Under the pieces are notes generated by a model. The model was not told the DNA's origin. It did not search any database and saw only the letters and a list, made by a program, of their open reading frames with translations. The position numbers were made by a program, and so were the translations under genes. 64,000 bases of DNA from Bordetella sp. 02P26C-1 (GTDB lineage Bacteria > Pseudomonadota > Gammaproteobacteria > Burkholderiales > Burkholderiaceae_B), in assembly GCF_009763255.1 (NCBI RefSeq), contig NZ_WSJB01000012.1, positions 124,001 to 188,000 on the forward strand. Reading direction: 5' to 3'. Positions 18,877-28,399 of this stretch are shown one piece after another. Positions within the stretch are counted from its first letter, which is position 1. The number at the start of each line of letters is the position of its first letter.

Positions 18877-19940
18877 TCGGCGTCGGCAGCCTCGGCTTCG
18901 CTAGCGGAGAACGTCGCGGCACGGCTGACGATACCCTTGTTTTCCCGAACCTTGTTCTCGATCTCGACCGCGAGTTCGGGATGCTCTTTCAGGTATTCGC
19001 GGACATTGTCCTTGCCCTGGCCGATACGTGTACCGTTGTAGCTGTACCAAGCGCCCGACTTGTCGACGATGCCCGCTTGCACGCCAAGGTCGATGATTTC
19101 GCCTTCGCGCGAGATGCCCGCACCGTACATGATGTCGAATTCGGCTTGCTTGAACGGAGGCGAGACCTTGTTTTTCACAACTTTGACGCGTGTCTCGTTG
19201 CCGACGACTTCCTCGCCCTTTTTGATGGAACCGATACGACGAATGTCCAAGCGCACCGACGAATAGAACTTCAGCGCGTTGCCGCCGGTCGTGGTTTCCG
19301 GGTTGCCGAACATCACGCCGATCTTCATCCGGATCTGGTTGATGAAGATCACCATGCAGTTGGTGCGCTTGATCGTGGCGGTCAGCTTGCGCAGCGCCTG
19401 GCTCATCAAACGAGCCTGCAGACCCGGCAACGAATCGCCCATTTCGCCTTCGATTTCAGCCTTGGGCACCAGGGCAGCCACCGAGTCGATGACGATCAGA
19501 TCCACCGAACCGGAACGCACCAGGGCGTCGGTGATTTCCAACGCCTGCTCGCCCGTATCCGGTTGGGAAATCAACAGGTCGGTCAGATTCACGCCCAGCT
19601 TGGACGCGTACTGCACATCGAGCGCATGCTCGGCGTCCACAAAGGCGCAGGTGCCGCCGATTTTTTGCATTTCGGCAATGACCTGCAATGTGAGCGTGGT
19701 CTTGCCGGAGGATTCCGGACCATAGATCTCGATCACACGGCCGCGCGGCAAACCGCCCACGCCCAGCGCAATATCCAGCCCCAGCGAGCCGGTCGACACC
19801 ACCTGGATGTCGTGTTCGACCTCGTTGTCGCCGTAGCGCATGATCGAGCCTTTACCGAACTGCTTTTCGATTTGCGAAAGCGCGGCGGCCAGAGCCTTGG
19901 ACTTTTCCGAGGCGGCGGCTTTGCTGGTTTTATCGTCCAT
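18873..19940 (-). CDS. recA: Recombinase RecA
   Basis: A 355-residue RecA: Walker [10 protein letters not shown] with K80, Walker [11 protein letters not shown], loop L1 ([20 protein letters not shown]) and loop L2 ([26 protein letters not shown]) are intact. It forms filaments on single-stranded DNA, drives strand exchange and acts as co-protease for LexA cleavage. The acidic C-terminal tail ends SEAEAADAE. Expression is expected to be SOS-controlled because of the LexA box about 110 bases upstream. Confidence 0.99.
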   Translation of the reverse strand: MDDKTSKAAASEKSKALAAALSQIEKQFGKGSIMRYGDNEVEHDIQVVSTGSLGLDIALGVGGLPRGRVIEIYGPESSGKTTLTLQVIAEMQKIGGTCAFVDAEHALDVQYASKLGVNLTDLLISQPDTGEQALEITDALVRSGSVDLIVIDSVAALVPKAEIEGEMGDSLPGLQARLMSQALRKLTATIKRTNCMVIFINQIRMKIGVMFGNPETTTGGNALKFYSSVRLDIRRIGSIKKGEEVVGNETRVKVVKNKVSPPFKQAEFDIMYGAGISREGEIIDLGVQAGIVDKSGAWYSYNGTRIGQGKDNVREYLKEHPELAVEIENKVRENKGIVSRAATFSASEAEAADAE

Positions 19941-20043
19941 GTAGTTCCCGTGGATAAATGGTATTGACGCAGAAGAGATGAGGAGGCCCGCAGCTAGTGT
20001 GCCGTACGCCGTCTACACGTCTAAGCGCCAATTATTGCATCCG

Positions 20044-20065
20044 ATTATACTGGATATAAATCCAG
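20044..20065 (-). promoter_or_regulatory. recA SOS promoter: LexA box and -10
   Basis: CTGGATATAAATCCAG at 20050-20065 is a perfect CTG-N10-CAG LexA operator with dyad symmetry. Directly after it on the minus strand lies TATAAT (20044-20049), a consensus -10 element, so LexA would cover the promoter core. The recA start is about 100 bases downstream. Confidence 0.9.
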
Positions 20066-20185
20066 TGTGCTAGTTTTTTCATCTCTTCGGCGTGCTGGGC
20101 AATTCAGCGACGCTGTGCCAGAATGCCTCGCATATGAACTCGCGGCCGGGACCGCAACGTAGGTTCGACGTCCCGCCTCACACCC

Positions 20186-20875
20186 ATGCGAATCCTGATT
20201 GCCGAAGACGACAGCATACTGGCCGATGGCCTGTCGCGCTCGTTACGTCACAATGGTTACGCGGTGGATGCCGTGACCGATGGTGCCGCCGCGGATTCGG
20301 CCTTGGTCGCACAGGCGTTCGACCTGCTTATTTTGGACCTGGGTCTGCCGCAGCTGAATGGACTTGAGGTGCTACGCCGCCTGCGCGCGCGGAATTCCGC
20401 GATCCCGGTGCTTATCCTGACCGCTGCCGATAGTGTCGAACAACGCGTGCAGGGCCTCGACCTGGGCGCTGACGATTACATGGCCAAGCCTTTCGCCCTG
20501 TCCGAGCTCGAAGCCCGGGTACGTGCCCTCACCCGCCGAGGCGCGGGCGGCGGCGCCACGCTGTTACGCCACGGACGACTCGTTTTCGATCAGACGGGGC
20601 GGGTGGCGACCGTCGACGATCAGACACTGGATCTGTCGGCTCGCGAGGTCAGCTTGCTGGAAATCCTGCTGACTCGTAGTGGCCGCATGGTGAGCAAGAC
20701 GCAGCTGGTCGATCATCTGTGCGAATGGGGCGAAGAAGTCAGTACGAACGCGATCGAAGTGTACGTGCATCGTCTGCGTAAAAAGCTCGAGCCGAGCGGC
20801 GTCAAGATCATTACGGTACGCGGGCTGGGTTACTGCCTGGAACGAGACCACGGTGTCTCTCCGCTTGCGCACTGA
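20186..20875 (+). CDS. OmpR-family response regulator (TctD-like)
   Basis: A 229-residue response regulator. The receiver domain has the acidic pocket E7-D8-D9, phospho-acceptor D51 in [10 protein letters not shown]79 and K101 in DDYMAKPF. The C-terminal winged-helix domain ([58 protein letters not shown]) is of the OmpR/PhoB type. The cognate kinase gene overlaps its end by 23 bases. Together they resemble TctD/TctE-type systems that control carboxylate uptake; the transporter downstream fits that. Confidence 0.92.
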   Translation: MRILIAEDDSILADGLSRSLRHNGYAVDAVTDGAAADSALVAQAFDLLILDLGLPQLNGLEVLRRLRARNSAIPVLILTAADSVEQRVQGLDLGADDYMAKPFALSELEARVRALTRRGAGGGATLLRHGRLVFDQTGRVATVDDQTLDLSAREVSLLEILLTRSGRMVSKTQLVDHLCEWGEEVSTNAIEVYVHRLRKKLEPSGVKIITVRGLGYCLERDHGVSPLAH

Positions 20876-22376
20876 GCCCGACGCCAAGCCGTCGCATACC
20901 GATGAAGCGCTGAACCAGGAGGCGCTGGACGCCATGCGTGGCGGGGCCAAGGGCCCAAGCTTTGCGCCGCCGCAGCGGTCTTTGTTGGGAGAAATCCTCG
21001 ACTGGATGCTGGCCCCGCTGTTTTTACTGTGGCCCATGAGCGTCGCGATCACCTATGTCGTGGCGCAGAACATCGCGAATATCCCTTACGACCGCGCGCT
21101 CGCCCAAAACCTGCATACCCTCGCCCGCCATGTTCATGTGCAAGACGGCCACCCAATATTGCGTATCAACGATTCGATCCGACAGGTGCTGCATCCGGGA
21201 GAAACCGACAGCGTTTTCTGGCTGGTACGCGGCGGACGGGGAGAACCATTAGGTGGAGATCGCGGTCTGCCCTTGCCCAGCGAGCTAGGGCCACCCCAGC
21301 CTGGCAAGGTGTTTTACACCGAGGAAACCCTGCGCGGCTTCGACGTGCGTCTGGCCTACATGTGGCTGGATCTACATATCCCCCACTCCGACCCCGTCCT
21401 GATCGTCGTTGCGGAAACCATGGAAAAGCGCATGGAGCTGACCAATGACATCATCAAGGGCGTCATCATTCCGCAATTCATTGTGCTGCCTGTGGCCGTC
21501 CTGCTGGTATGGTTTGGGCTGTCCCGCGGCGTAGCTCCACTGAATGCCTTGCAGCAACGACTGCGTGCGCGCCGTCCCGACGATTTGTCGCCCATCGACG
21601 AAGACGCTGCGCCGTCCGAGGTCGCACCGCTGGTCGGCGCAATGAATGAATTGCTGGATCGCTTGTCTGCCAACGTCCAGGCGCAAAAACGCTTTGTCGC
21701 CGACGCCGCGCATCAGCTCAAAACCCCGCTAGCCGGACTACGCACCCAGGCCGAACTCGCCTTGCGCGACGCCAGCCCAGAGGAAATGCAAGCCAGTCTG
21801 CGCCAACTGATTATGGGGTCCGAGCGTGCCACTCGATTGGTCAATCAGTTGCTCCTGCTGGCCCGGGCCGAAAACCCCCATGCCGTGGAGCTGGGCATCA
21901 CCGACCTGCACGCCATTGCCCAAGAGCAAACGCTGCATTGGGTCCCGCAAGCGCTGGCCGTCCATACTGATCTCGGTTTTGAAGGCGCCGATACGCCTCT
22001 CATGATCATGGGCAACGACATCCTGCTCGCCGAGTTACTCAATAACCTCCTCGATAACGCGTTGCGCTACACACCACCGCAAGGCCACATCACCGTCAGA
22101 GTGCGCCAGACGCTTACCCAGGCTGTGCTAGAGGTGGAGGACTCGGGTCCAGGCATCCCGGCGGAAGAGCGTGAGCGCGTTTTCGACCGCTTCTATCGCG
22201 TGCTGGGCACGCAAGCGGAAGGCAGCGGATTAGGCCTGGCCATCGTGCGCGAAATCGCGCAAAAGCATGACGCGGATGTGCAAATCCTTGAAGGTACTTC
22301 ACATTCGTCGTTGCCAGGCACCTGCATCCGCGTGATGTTTCCTCGGCACAGAGCTGCGGACCACGACTTCGCGTGA
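20853..22376 (+). CDS. Sensor histidine kinase (TctE-like)
   Basis: A 507-residue inner-membrane histidine kinase starting at a GTG inside the response-regulator gene. It has a 50-residue cytoplasmic N-terminus, a first transmembrane helix (about 52-72), a periplasmic domain of the 2CSK_N type, a second helix (about 203-223), HAMP, and a dimerisation helix with phospho-acceptor H287 in [15 protein letters not shown]. The ATPase domain shows N box ([15 protein letters not shown]), G1 (VEDSGPGIP) and G2 (GSGLGLAIV). Its partner is the overlapping response regulator. The ligand cannot be read from sequence. Confidence 0.92.
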   Translation: MSLRLRTEPDAKPSHTDEALNQEALDAMRGGAKGPSFAPPQRSLLGEILDWMLAPLFLLWPMSVAITYVVAQNIANIPYDRALAQNLHTLARHVHVQDGHPILRINDSIRQVLHPGETDSVFWLVRGGRGEPLGGDRGLPLPSELGPPQPGKVFYTEETLRGFDVRLAYMWLDLHIPHSDPVLIVVAETMEKRMELTNDIIKGVIIPQFIVLPVAVLLVWFGLSRGVAPLNALQQRLRARRPDDLSPIDEDAAPSEVAPLVGAMNELLDRLSANVQAQKRFVADAAHQLKTPLAGLRTQAELALRDASPEEMQASLRQLIMGSERATRLVNQLLLLARAENPHAVELGITDLHAIAQEQTLHWVPQALAVHTDLGFEGADTPLMIMGNDILLAELLNNLLDNALRYTPPQGHITVRVRQTLTQAVLEVEDSGPGIPAEERERVFDRFYRVLGTQAEGSGLGLAIVREIAQKHDADVQILEGTSHSSLPGTCIRVMFPRHRAADHDFA

Positions 22377-22517
22377 TCGCTCTCGAGCCACAGACCGTCG
22401 AGCCGAAAGCCCAGCATCGCGCGCATCAAGCCCCGACCTCCAATAGCCTAGGGAACAGTGTGCTTTTCGCGTAAACGGAAAAATTCAGTTTCAAAATTAA
22501 GTCTCAAGTAAGCAACA

Positions 22518-22534
22518 CGTCAGTGTCTCGTCAG
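22518..22534 (+). promoter_or_regulatory. Direct repeat, possible response-regulator site upstream of MHS transporter
   Basis: CGTCAG occurs at 22518-22523 and again at 22529-22534, exactly 11 bases apart, in the 251-base gap between the kinase gene and the transporter. OmpR-family regulators commonly bind such helically phased direct repeats. The surrounding sequence (22480-22520) is AT-richer than its neighbours. Confidence 0.3.
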
Positions 22535-22627
22535 AGTTCTTGGCTACCTTGTAAACCGCTACAACCGGAATATATCGGGAAGCACTCGCACGGCGGCTCA
22601 CCGCCGGACCCTCAACGAGGAGACACT

Positions 22628-24304
22628 ATGAGCACGGTATCCCTAGACGCCCCTGGCGCGCCCGTTGCACCACGTCCTATGACCAAAGAGGAACGCAAAG
22701 TCATCTTCGCGTCCTCCTTAGGCACGGTTTTCGAGTGGTATGACTTCTACCTGTACGGATCGCTCGCTGCCATCATCGCAGTGCACTTCTTCTCCGGCGT
22801 GAACCCTACAGCGGCTTTTATTTTTGCATTGCTTGCGTTCGCGGCTGGCTTTGCCGTTCGTCCGTTTGGCGCGTTGGTGTTTGGTCGACTCGGAGATTTG
22901 GTGGGTCGAAAATATACCTTCCTGGTCACCATCGTCATCATGGGCCTGTCCACCTTTCTGGTGGGGGTACTGCCCAGCTATGCCAGCATCGGCATCACCG
23001 CCCCAGCCATTCTGATCGTGCTGCGCCTGTTGCAGGGCCTGGCCCTTGGGGGTGAATACGGCGGCGCCGCGACTTACGTGGCCGAACACGCCCCGCAGGG
23101 CAAGCGCGGCGCTTACACCGCGTGGATTCAAACTACCGCCACGCTAGGCCTGTTCCTGTCTCTGATCGTGATCATGGGCGTGCGCGGCGTCATGGACGAA
23201 GCGTCTTTCCGCGAATGGGGCTGGCGCATTCCGTTCCTGATCTCAGTCGTGCTCCTGGGCATCTCCGTATGGATTCGGATGCAACTGAACGAGTCGCCGA
23301 CCTTCAAGCGCATGAAAGAAGAAGGCCGTGGCTCCAAAGCGCCGCTGACCGAGTCGTTTGGCCAATGGAAGAACTTGAAAGTGGTCATCCTGGCGCTGCT
23401 GGGTCTGACAGCCGGGCAGGCCGTCGTTTGGTACACCGGGCAATTCTATGCCCTCTTCTTCCTGACAAAGACACTGCAGGTCGACGCCACGACTGCTAAC
23501 GTGCTGATTGCCCTGGCGCTGTTGATTGGTACACCTTTCTTCCTGATCTTTGGCACATTGTCCGACCGCATCGGGCGCAAACCCATCATCATGGCGGGTT
23601 GCTTGATCGCCGCGGTTACGTATTTCCCGTTGTTCCAGGGATTGACGCACTTCGCCAACCCTGCGCTTGAAAAAGCCCAGGCTTCCGCGCCGGTGACGGT
23701 CATTGCCGATCCGGCGACGTGTTCATTCCAGTTCAACCCGGTAGGTACGTCGGCTTTCACCAGCTCTTGCGATGTGATCAAGTCGTTTCTAGCCGGCAGC
23801 TCGGTGAACTATTCGAACGAGGCTGCACCTGCCGGTACGATCGCGAAAGTGCGGATCGGCAACGACGAATTCACCTCGTTTGAAGGCCAAGGCATGGCGC
23901 CCGCGGAATTCAAGGCACGAGCCGCGGAGCTGAACGCCTCACTGACCAAAGCCATCCGCGATCACGGCTATCCCGCCAAAGCCGATCCGGCGCAAATGAA
24001 CAAGGTCATGGTGGTGGTGCTGCTGACCATTCTGGTCATCTACGTCACCATGGTCTATGGCCCGATCGCCGCGATGCTGGTGGAAATGTTCCCGACCCGC
24101 ATCCGCTACACGTCCATGAGCCTGCCTTATCACATCGGCAATGGATGGTTCGGTGGGTTCTTGCCGCCCGTGGCGTTTGCCATCGTGGCTGCGACCGGGA
24201 ATATCTACGATGGACTCTGGTACCCGATTATCATCGCCGTGATGACGCTGATCATCGGCACCTTGTTCGTACGCGAAACCAAAGACGTCGATATCAATCG
24301 CTAA
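22628..24304 (+). CDS. MFS transporter, metabolite:H+ symporter (MHS) family
   Basis: A 558-residue inner-membrane transporter of the MHS branch of the major facilitator superfamily (relatives take up citrate, alpha-ketoglutarate, proline/betaine or shikimate). Signatures are SSLGTVFEWYDFYLYG in the first helix, FGRLGDLVGRKYTFLVT in the loop after helix 2, GGEYGGAATYVAEHAP and the second-half repeat GTLSDRIGRKPIIMAG. A soluble insertion of about 120 residues with two cysteines (residues about 340-455) lies between late helices. The ATG at 22628 has a GAGGAG ribosome site; the longer frame upstream is not favoured. Likely controlled by the two-component system encoded just before it. Confidence 0.92.
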   Translation: MSTVSLDAPGAPVAPRPMTKEERKVIFASSLGTVFEWYDFYLYGSLAAIIAVHFFSGVNPTAAFIFALLAFAAGFAVRPFGALVFGRLGDLVGRKYTFLVTIVIMGLSTFLVGVLPSYASIGITAPAILIVLRLLQGLALGGEYGGAATYVAEHAPQGKRGAYTAWIQTTATLGLFLSLIVIMGVRGVMDEASFREWGWRIPFLISVVLLGISVWIRMQLNESPTFKRMKEEGRGSKAPLTESFGQWKNLKVVILALLGLTAGQAVVWYTGQFYALFFLTKTLQVDATTANVLIALALLIGTPFFLIFGTLSDRIGRKPIIMAGCLIAAVTYFPLFQGLTHFANPALEKAQASAPVTVIADPATCSFQFNPVGTSAFTSSCDVIKSFLAGSSVNYSNEAAPAGTIAKVRIGNDEFTSFEGQGMAPAEFKARAAELNASLTKAIRDHGYPAKADPAQMNKVMVVVLLTILVIYVTMVYGPIAAMLVEMFPTRIRYTSMSLPYHIGNGWFGGFLPPVAFAIVAATGNIYDGLWYPIIIAVMTLIIGTLFVRETKDVDINR

Positions 24305-24349
24305 CCTTTCCCCGGCTGGCCAGGACTGCTGCGCCTGGTTGGCCTTTGT

Positions 24350-24375
24350 AAAGCTCCTCCGGGAGCTTTTTTTTT
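24350..24375 (+). terminator. Rho-independent terminator of the MHS transporter gene
   Basis: Stem AAAGCTCC / GGAGCTTT with a 4-base loop followed by nine or more T residues, 46 bases after the stop codon. Confidence 0.93.
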
Positions 24376-24597
24376 CGCCATTTATCCGCGTCGATTCAGG
24401 ACCTTGTCAGACCTCGCGCATTAGACTGCAAGCTCAGAACACGGTCTTGCGCCATGTTGTCTGGCATTTGATCCCCAGTCGGACAATCGCAGGACTAGTT
24501 CTCTGACGCCAATGTCACGCCCCCCGCGAGCCTTTTTACGGTGTGGCATTGTGTGATCCTGTCCGGCCCGGCCTTATCAAGCCGGGCCTTTTTTTGC
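24376..24597 (+). ncRNA. Possible small RNA locus ending in its own terminator
   Basis: After the transporter terminator there is no open reading frame on the plus strand, yet a second strong plus-strand terminator (24565-24597) closes the 220-base stretch. The gene on the far side is on the minus strand and cannot use it. An independent non-coding transcript starting somewhere in 24376-24500 would explain this. No promoter is convincing by eye and I do not match the sequence to a known RNA family. This 319-base gap (24305-24623) contains nothing else I can identify. Confidence 0.3.
24565..24597 (+). terminator. Orphan plus-strand Rho-independent terminator
   Basis: Stem GGCCCGGC / GCCGGGCC with an 8-base loop and seven Ts on the plus strand. 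On the minus strand no T-tract follows the stem, so it is directional and does not serve the minus-strand gene at 24624. Confidence 0.85.
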
Positions 24598-24623
24598 GTG
24601 CGACAAGCGCGCACGCTCGAACA

Positions 24624-24842
24624 TCAGCGACGACGGCCCAACCCAATGATCAGTACACCGGCCACGACCGCGGCAATACCCGCCCACATCGGAATGGCAA
24701 CGGACTTCTCCGTTTCGGCGGTTGCGCGTACCGAGCCGATCTGCAAGACCGTTTCCTCGCTGGTATAGCTGAACCCTTTATAAATCAATGCGGCAGCGCC
24801 AACGGCGATCAAAATCGCTCCAATCAGTGTCCCGAACTTCAT
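24624..24842 (-). CDS. Small membrane protein with two transmembrane helices
   Basis: A 72-residue protein with helices at about residues 4-24 and 50-68 and a short middle segment ([25 protein letters not shown]). Small proteins with the same ETVLQIG-x-x-x-ATAETEK pattern are widespread in proteobacteria and are usually annotated as hypothetical or DUF3185-like; I am not certain of the family. An AGGACAAGGAC stretch upstream of ATG 24842 serves as ribosome site. Function unknown. It is divergent from rdgC. Confidence 0.75.
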   Translation of the reverse strand: MKFGTLIGAILIAVGAAALIYKGFSYTSEETVLQIGSVRATAETEKSVAIPMWAGIAAVVAGVLIIGLGRRR

Positions 24843-25002
24843 AGTCCTTGTCCTTTATCGGTCAATGATGCGCGCGACAATACCAGATGCCTCATACGCT
24901 GTCAGTGACAGAACGCATCTTCATCCACATGCCGTAAAAAAGGGACAACGCTCGGGCCGCGACGCGGGCCGTCGTATAGAATCAACCCTTTTGCCCGACG
25001 CC

Positions 25003-25902
25003 ATGTGGTTCAAGAATCTTAAGATCTACCGACTATCCGCACCGTGGACGCTGACCGGCGAACAGCTTGAAGAAAGCCTGGCGCGGCATGCCTATCAGTC
25101 TGGCAATAATCTCGAAATGCAATCCGTGGGTTGGATATCCCCGCGCGAAAACGCCGCCTTGTCGCATACCGTCAATCAGCAAATTCTGTTGACGCTGCGC
25201 GCCGAGAAAAAACTGCTGCCCACCACCGTGGTGAATCAGGTCGCCCGCGCCCGCGCGCAGGAAATCGAAGAGCAGCAAGGCTACAAGCCCGGTCGCAAGC
25301 AGATGAAGGAAATTAAAGAGCGCGTCACCGACGAGCTCTTGCCTAAAGCGTTCAGCGTCTATCGCGATACGCGTGTCTGGATCGACCCGGTCAATCACTG
25401 GCTGGTCATCGACGCCGCCGCCTCGGCCAAGGCCGACGAAGTCATCGGCCTGCTCGTCAAGACCATCGATCCGCTGCCGTTGGAAAACTTATACGTCGCG
25501 CAATCGCCCGCTGCCGCCATGACTGGCTGGCTCGCGGCCGACGAGCCGCCGCCAAACTTCACGATCGACCAAGACACCGAGTTACGCGCCTCGGGCGAGA
25601 GCCGAGCCGCGATCCGGTACGTCAAGCATTCGATCGACGTGGACGATGTACGCCGCCACATTCAGTCTGGCAAGCAATGCACGCGCTTGGCGCTGACTTG
25701 GGCCGATCGCGTGTCGTTCGTCCTGACCGAAGCGTTGGACGTCAAACGCGTGGCCCCCTTGGATGTGCTCAAGGAAGGCAACGACGCAGTCATGCAGAAC
25801 GACGACGAGAAGTTCGACTCCGACATGGCGCTCATGACAGGCGAACTCGCCAAGCTGCTCGCGGACCTGACCGAAGCGCTCGGCGGCGAAAAACGCATCT
25901 AA
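25003..25902 (+). CDS. rdgC: Recombination-associated protein RdgC
   Basis: A 299-residue RdgC, a ring-shaped DNA-binding protein that competes with RecA. The opening [17 protein letters not shown] and the blocks [50 protein letters not shown] and [21 protein letters not shown] are typical. ATG 25003 is chosen over the longer frame from 24865 because it gives the family start and length (about 300). It stands alone. An inverted repeat of 10 bp at about 25929-25954 after the gene lacks a T-tract. Confidence 0.96.
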   Translation: MWFKNLKIYRLSAPWTLTGEQLEESLARHAYQSGNNLEMQSVGWISPRENAALSHTVNQQILLTLRAEKKLLPTTVVNQVARARAQEIEEQQGYKPGRKQMKEIKERVTDELLPKAFSVYRDTRVWIDPVNHWLVIDAAASAKADEVIGLLVKTIDPLPLENLYVAQSPAAAMTGWLAADEPPPNFTIDQDTELRASGESRAAIRYVKHSIDVDDVRRHIQSGKQCTRLALTWADRVSFVLTEALDVKRVAPLDVLKEGNDAVMQNDDEKFDSDMALMTGELAKLLADLTEALGGEKRI

Positions 25903-26039
25903 AGCGGGCTCATCCCGCTGAAGGCTGATCCGCCGTCAGACACGACGGCGGATGCGAAGCCCACGGGGCAGCCAACGCCCCGCCATGCATCATTCGCGAG
26001 CTTGTGGCCAAGCCGCGCGAAGTCCGCATCATCCTGGAT

Positions 26040-27332
26040 TCAGTCCAGTCCGTGGAAGATCGAATCGTCAGGGCCAACGTGCGACGGATGCTTCCAAGTC
26101 ACATCGCGCATCGAATGCTGCACCAGCCCTTCCACGCCTAACAACACCGCGAAGATCGCCATACGGATGGGAATGCCGTTATCGGTTTGACGGAAGATCG
26201 CCAGACGCGGATCGGTGTTCAGATCCGTGCTCAGATCGTTCGCGCCCGGCCGGCTGTCGCGCGGCAACGGGTGCATGACGATCGTGTCGGGCCCGCAGTA
26301 CGCATCGATCGTCGCCCGGCTGATTTGAAATTCCGGCGTATAGCCCTCGGTTTCTTCGTTAGCGAATCGCTCTTTCTGTACGCGGGTCGCGTAGATCACG
26401 TCCGCACCGGGCAGCCCTTCGGCCAGGCTGCTTTTCTGCTCGATCACGTTGTCATTACGGGTAGCCTGTTCAATGATGTACTCAGGCATTTCCAATCCGG
26501 GCGGCGAGATCAGCGTAAATTTGACGCCTTTGTACAAAGCCATCAGCTTGATCAGCGAATGCACGGTACGCCCGTATTTCAGATCTCCCACCATGGCGAT
26601 ATGCGCGCCATCAAGCAGCTTACCCAGACGCGAGAATTCGGTCAGGATGGTGTACAGATCCAACAAGGCTTGGCTCGGGTGCTCGCCAGGGCCATCGCCA
26701 CCGTTCACCACGGGGATATTCGTCGCCTGGGCGAATTCGGCGACCGAGCCCTTGTCGGGATGACGAATTACCATCGCGTCCACATAACCGCTCATCACGC
26801 GGCTGGTGTCATAAATCGATTCGCCCTTTGCCATCGACGAAAAGGTAAATCCGGTCGTGTCGCATACCGACCCACCCAGACGACAAAACGCCGAGCCAAA
26901 GCTCACGCGGGTACGGGTGCTCGCCTCGAAAAACAGGTTGCCCAGCACAGCGCCTTCAAGAACGCGCGACACTTTCTGGCGGCGCGCAATGGGCTGCATC
27001 ATGTCAGCCACGCGAAACAGGTCTTCCACGGATTCGCGCGTGAATTGATCGACAGACAGCAACTGATGCTTGCCATTGACGGCAATACGCTCCCGCAATG
27101 GGCCACCCTGTGCGCGTTGCGTATATTTTTCGAGCAGAGCACTGTTCTGCACGATCTCGCTGACAAAACGCTCGACCACCTCCGGCATCGCCCGGAATTC
27201 CTGCGAGCCCTCGGGCAACAACCAAGTGTCCAACGCACGGCGCTTGACGCCAATGCGGGTCGCGAATACGTCGCGCGTGAGATTAAGGCGGCGCATCGCG
27301 TCGCGGAGAAATGCTTGCTGAGAGATGGACAT
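26040..27332 (-). CDS. pyrB: Aspartate carbamoyltransferase with N-terminal HTH-like extension
   Basis: A 430-residue protein. Residues about 90-415 are a complete aspartate carbamoyltransferase catalytic chain: carbamoyl-phosphate loop FEASTRTRVSFG, GGDGPGEHPSQALLDLYTI, the RVQKERF segment typical of ATCases and HPLPRDSR. The first 60 residues (SQQAFLRDAMRRLNLTRDVFATRIGVKRRALDTWLLP) look like a helix-turn-helix of the Cro/XRE kind, an extension absent from E. coli PyrB. No pyrI is present next to it. It catalyses the first committed step of pyrimidine synthesis. ATG 27332 is preferred to a TTG at 27353. Confidence 0.93.
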   Translation of the reverse strand: MSISQQAFLRDAMRRLNLTRDVFATRIGVKRRALDTWLLPEGSQEFRAMPEVVERFVSEIVQNSALLEKYTQRAQGGPLRERIAVNGKHQLLSVDQFTRESVEDLFRVADMMQPIARRQKVSRVLEGAVLGNLFFEASTRTRVSFGSAFCRLGGSVCDTTGFTFSSMAKGESIYDTSRVMSGYVDAMVIRHPDKGSVAEFAQATNIPVVNGGDGPGEHPSQALLDLYTILTEFSRLGKLLDGAHIAMVGDLKYGRTVHSLIKLMALYKGVKFTLISPPGLEMPEYIIEQATRNDNVIEQKSSLAEGLPGADVIYATRVQKERFANEETEGYTPEFQISRATIDAYCGPDTIVMHPLPRDSRPGANDLSTDLNTDPRLAIFRQTDNGIPIRMAIFAVLLGVEGLVQHSMRDVTWKHPSHVGPDDSIFHGLD

Positions 27333-27431
27333 GAGGGCCCCGGAGATGAACAAAACGCATTGCGTAGACTGTACGCAATGCGTATATTAATCCCTCGTGT
27401 TTTGTACTCGCAAGCGCTTTTTAGCGAAAGC

Positions 27432-27866
27432 TTATCTTGCGTCTAGCGGCCTGCACACCGGCGTCGCCGTCTGAATTGACTGCTTAGCCGCCTGAACTTC
27501 CGCTTCGTCCCACATCCCCTCGCCTAGCACCATCACAGTGACGGTCGAGGTCGCGGGCCCGTCCGCTTGGGCGGTGATGATCTCCAAGATCTTCGCCGGC
27601 TCGGTCTGCTTGAACACTTGTACCTGGTTCGGCAAGCCTTTCTCTCCCAGGCTTTGGTGCGACTGATACACCACGCCGTAGGGATAGGCACGCTGCTCGT
27701 GACACACTCGCACGAACTCACCTGCCCGGCGATGCGCGGCCTGCACATCCGCCTGAACGGAAAAGGTTTCCGATGCGCCGGGCGCCTCGCCAGACATCAA
27801 ACCCCGACTGGCGCAGCCGCTCATTGCCAAGGCCGCCGCCAAAGCTGTCAGGCCTAGTATGCGCAT
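27432..27866 (-). CDS. Putative lipoprotein
   Basis: A 144-residue protein with a lipoprotein signal peptide: MRILGLTALAAALAMSGC, lipobox MSGC with the lipidated cysteine at residue 18. The mature part (VQAAHRRAGEFVRVCHEQRAYPYGVVYQ ... TVTVMVLGEGMWDEAEVQ) has two further cysteines, near residues 55 and 138, that could form a disulfide. I recognise no family. It lies on the minus strand between pyrB and a plus-strand hypothetical gene and appears monocistronic. Confidence 0.75.
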   Translation of the reverse strand: MRILGLTALAAALAMSGCASRGLMSGEAPGASETFSVQADVQAAHRRAGEFVRVCHEQRAYPYGVVYQSHQSLGEKGLPNQVQVFKQTEPAKILEIITAQADGPATSTVTVMVLGEGMWDEAEVQAAKQSIQTATPVCRPLDAR

Positions 27867-28004
27867 AACACCCTCTCTTTATTCATTCATCGATAAGAGC
27901 GCAATTATGCAACCAGCCCGGACTGACGCCAACCATCCTGCCGCGACCCGGTTGACACGCCGGCGCAATGTACGTGGACGCATTGTTGGGTTAGGATGAG
28001 AGCT

Positions 28005-28358
28005 ATGGAAAATTCCTTTTTACCCGGCCAAGGCGACGACGGCTGGGGATGGCAACAAGCTTGCCATGGCCAAGCAGCGTTGGCGCTGTTTATCGATGAC
28101 CTGCACCGTATCTTGCAGGCCCATGCCGCGCGTCGGCTAACGGGTGTTGCCCCTCTGAGCGTTGCCCAAAAACAGGTCGACAACCTGATTGCACGCTATG
28201 TGGAATTTCGCCGCGCGCCCGAAATCTTTGAAGGGCAGTCCGTCACGCTCAAAGAAGGCACGGACAAAGACGGCGTCTCTCATACCGTGCCTATTTTTTC
28301 TCCCCAATTGAAGCAAGCGCTCGTCGCGATGCTCAACCGTCCCGGCCGCGGAAGCTAG
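28005..28358 (+). CDS. Hypothetical protein of about 117 residues
   Basis: A small soluble protein, MENSFLPGQGDDGWGWQQAC..., with a helical middle (ALALFIDDLHRILQAHAARRL, VAQKQVDNLIARYVEFRRAPEIF) and a C-terminal segment GQSVTLKEGTDKDGVSHTVPIF. ATG 28005 is chosen because TTAGGA lies 9 bases upstream; an ATG at 27996 overlaps that site. It is convergent with the DUF4139 gene. No family is recognised and no partner is evident. Confidence 0.6.
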   Translation: MENSFLPGQGDDGWGWQQACHGQAALALFIDDLHRILQAHAARRLTGVAPLSVAQKQVDNLIARYVEFRRAPEIFEGQSVTLKEGTDKDGVSHTVPIFSPQLKQALVAMLNRPGRGS

Positions 28359-28399
28359 CGGCTTCCGCGAGTCCGATTTGCCGGCGTCAACGCATTGGG

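Noticed and set aside
20041-20110. Promoter of the response-regulator gene within the recA control region
   Set aside because: The LexA box and TATAAT are oriented for recA; no convincing plus-strand -35/-10 pair was found for the response regulator.
25929-25954. 10-bp inverted repeat after rdgC as a terminator
   Set aside because: No T-tract follows on either strand, so it does not qualify as a Rho-independent terminator.
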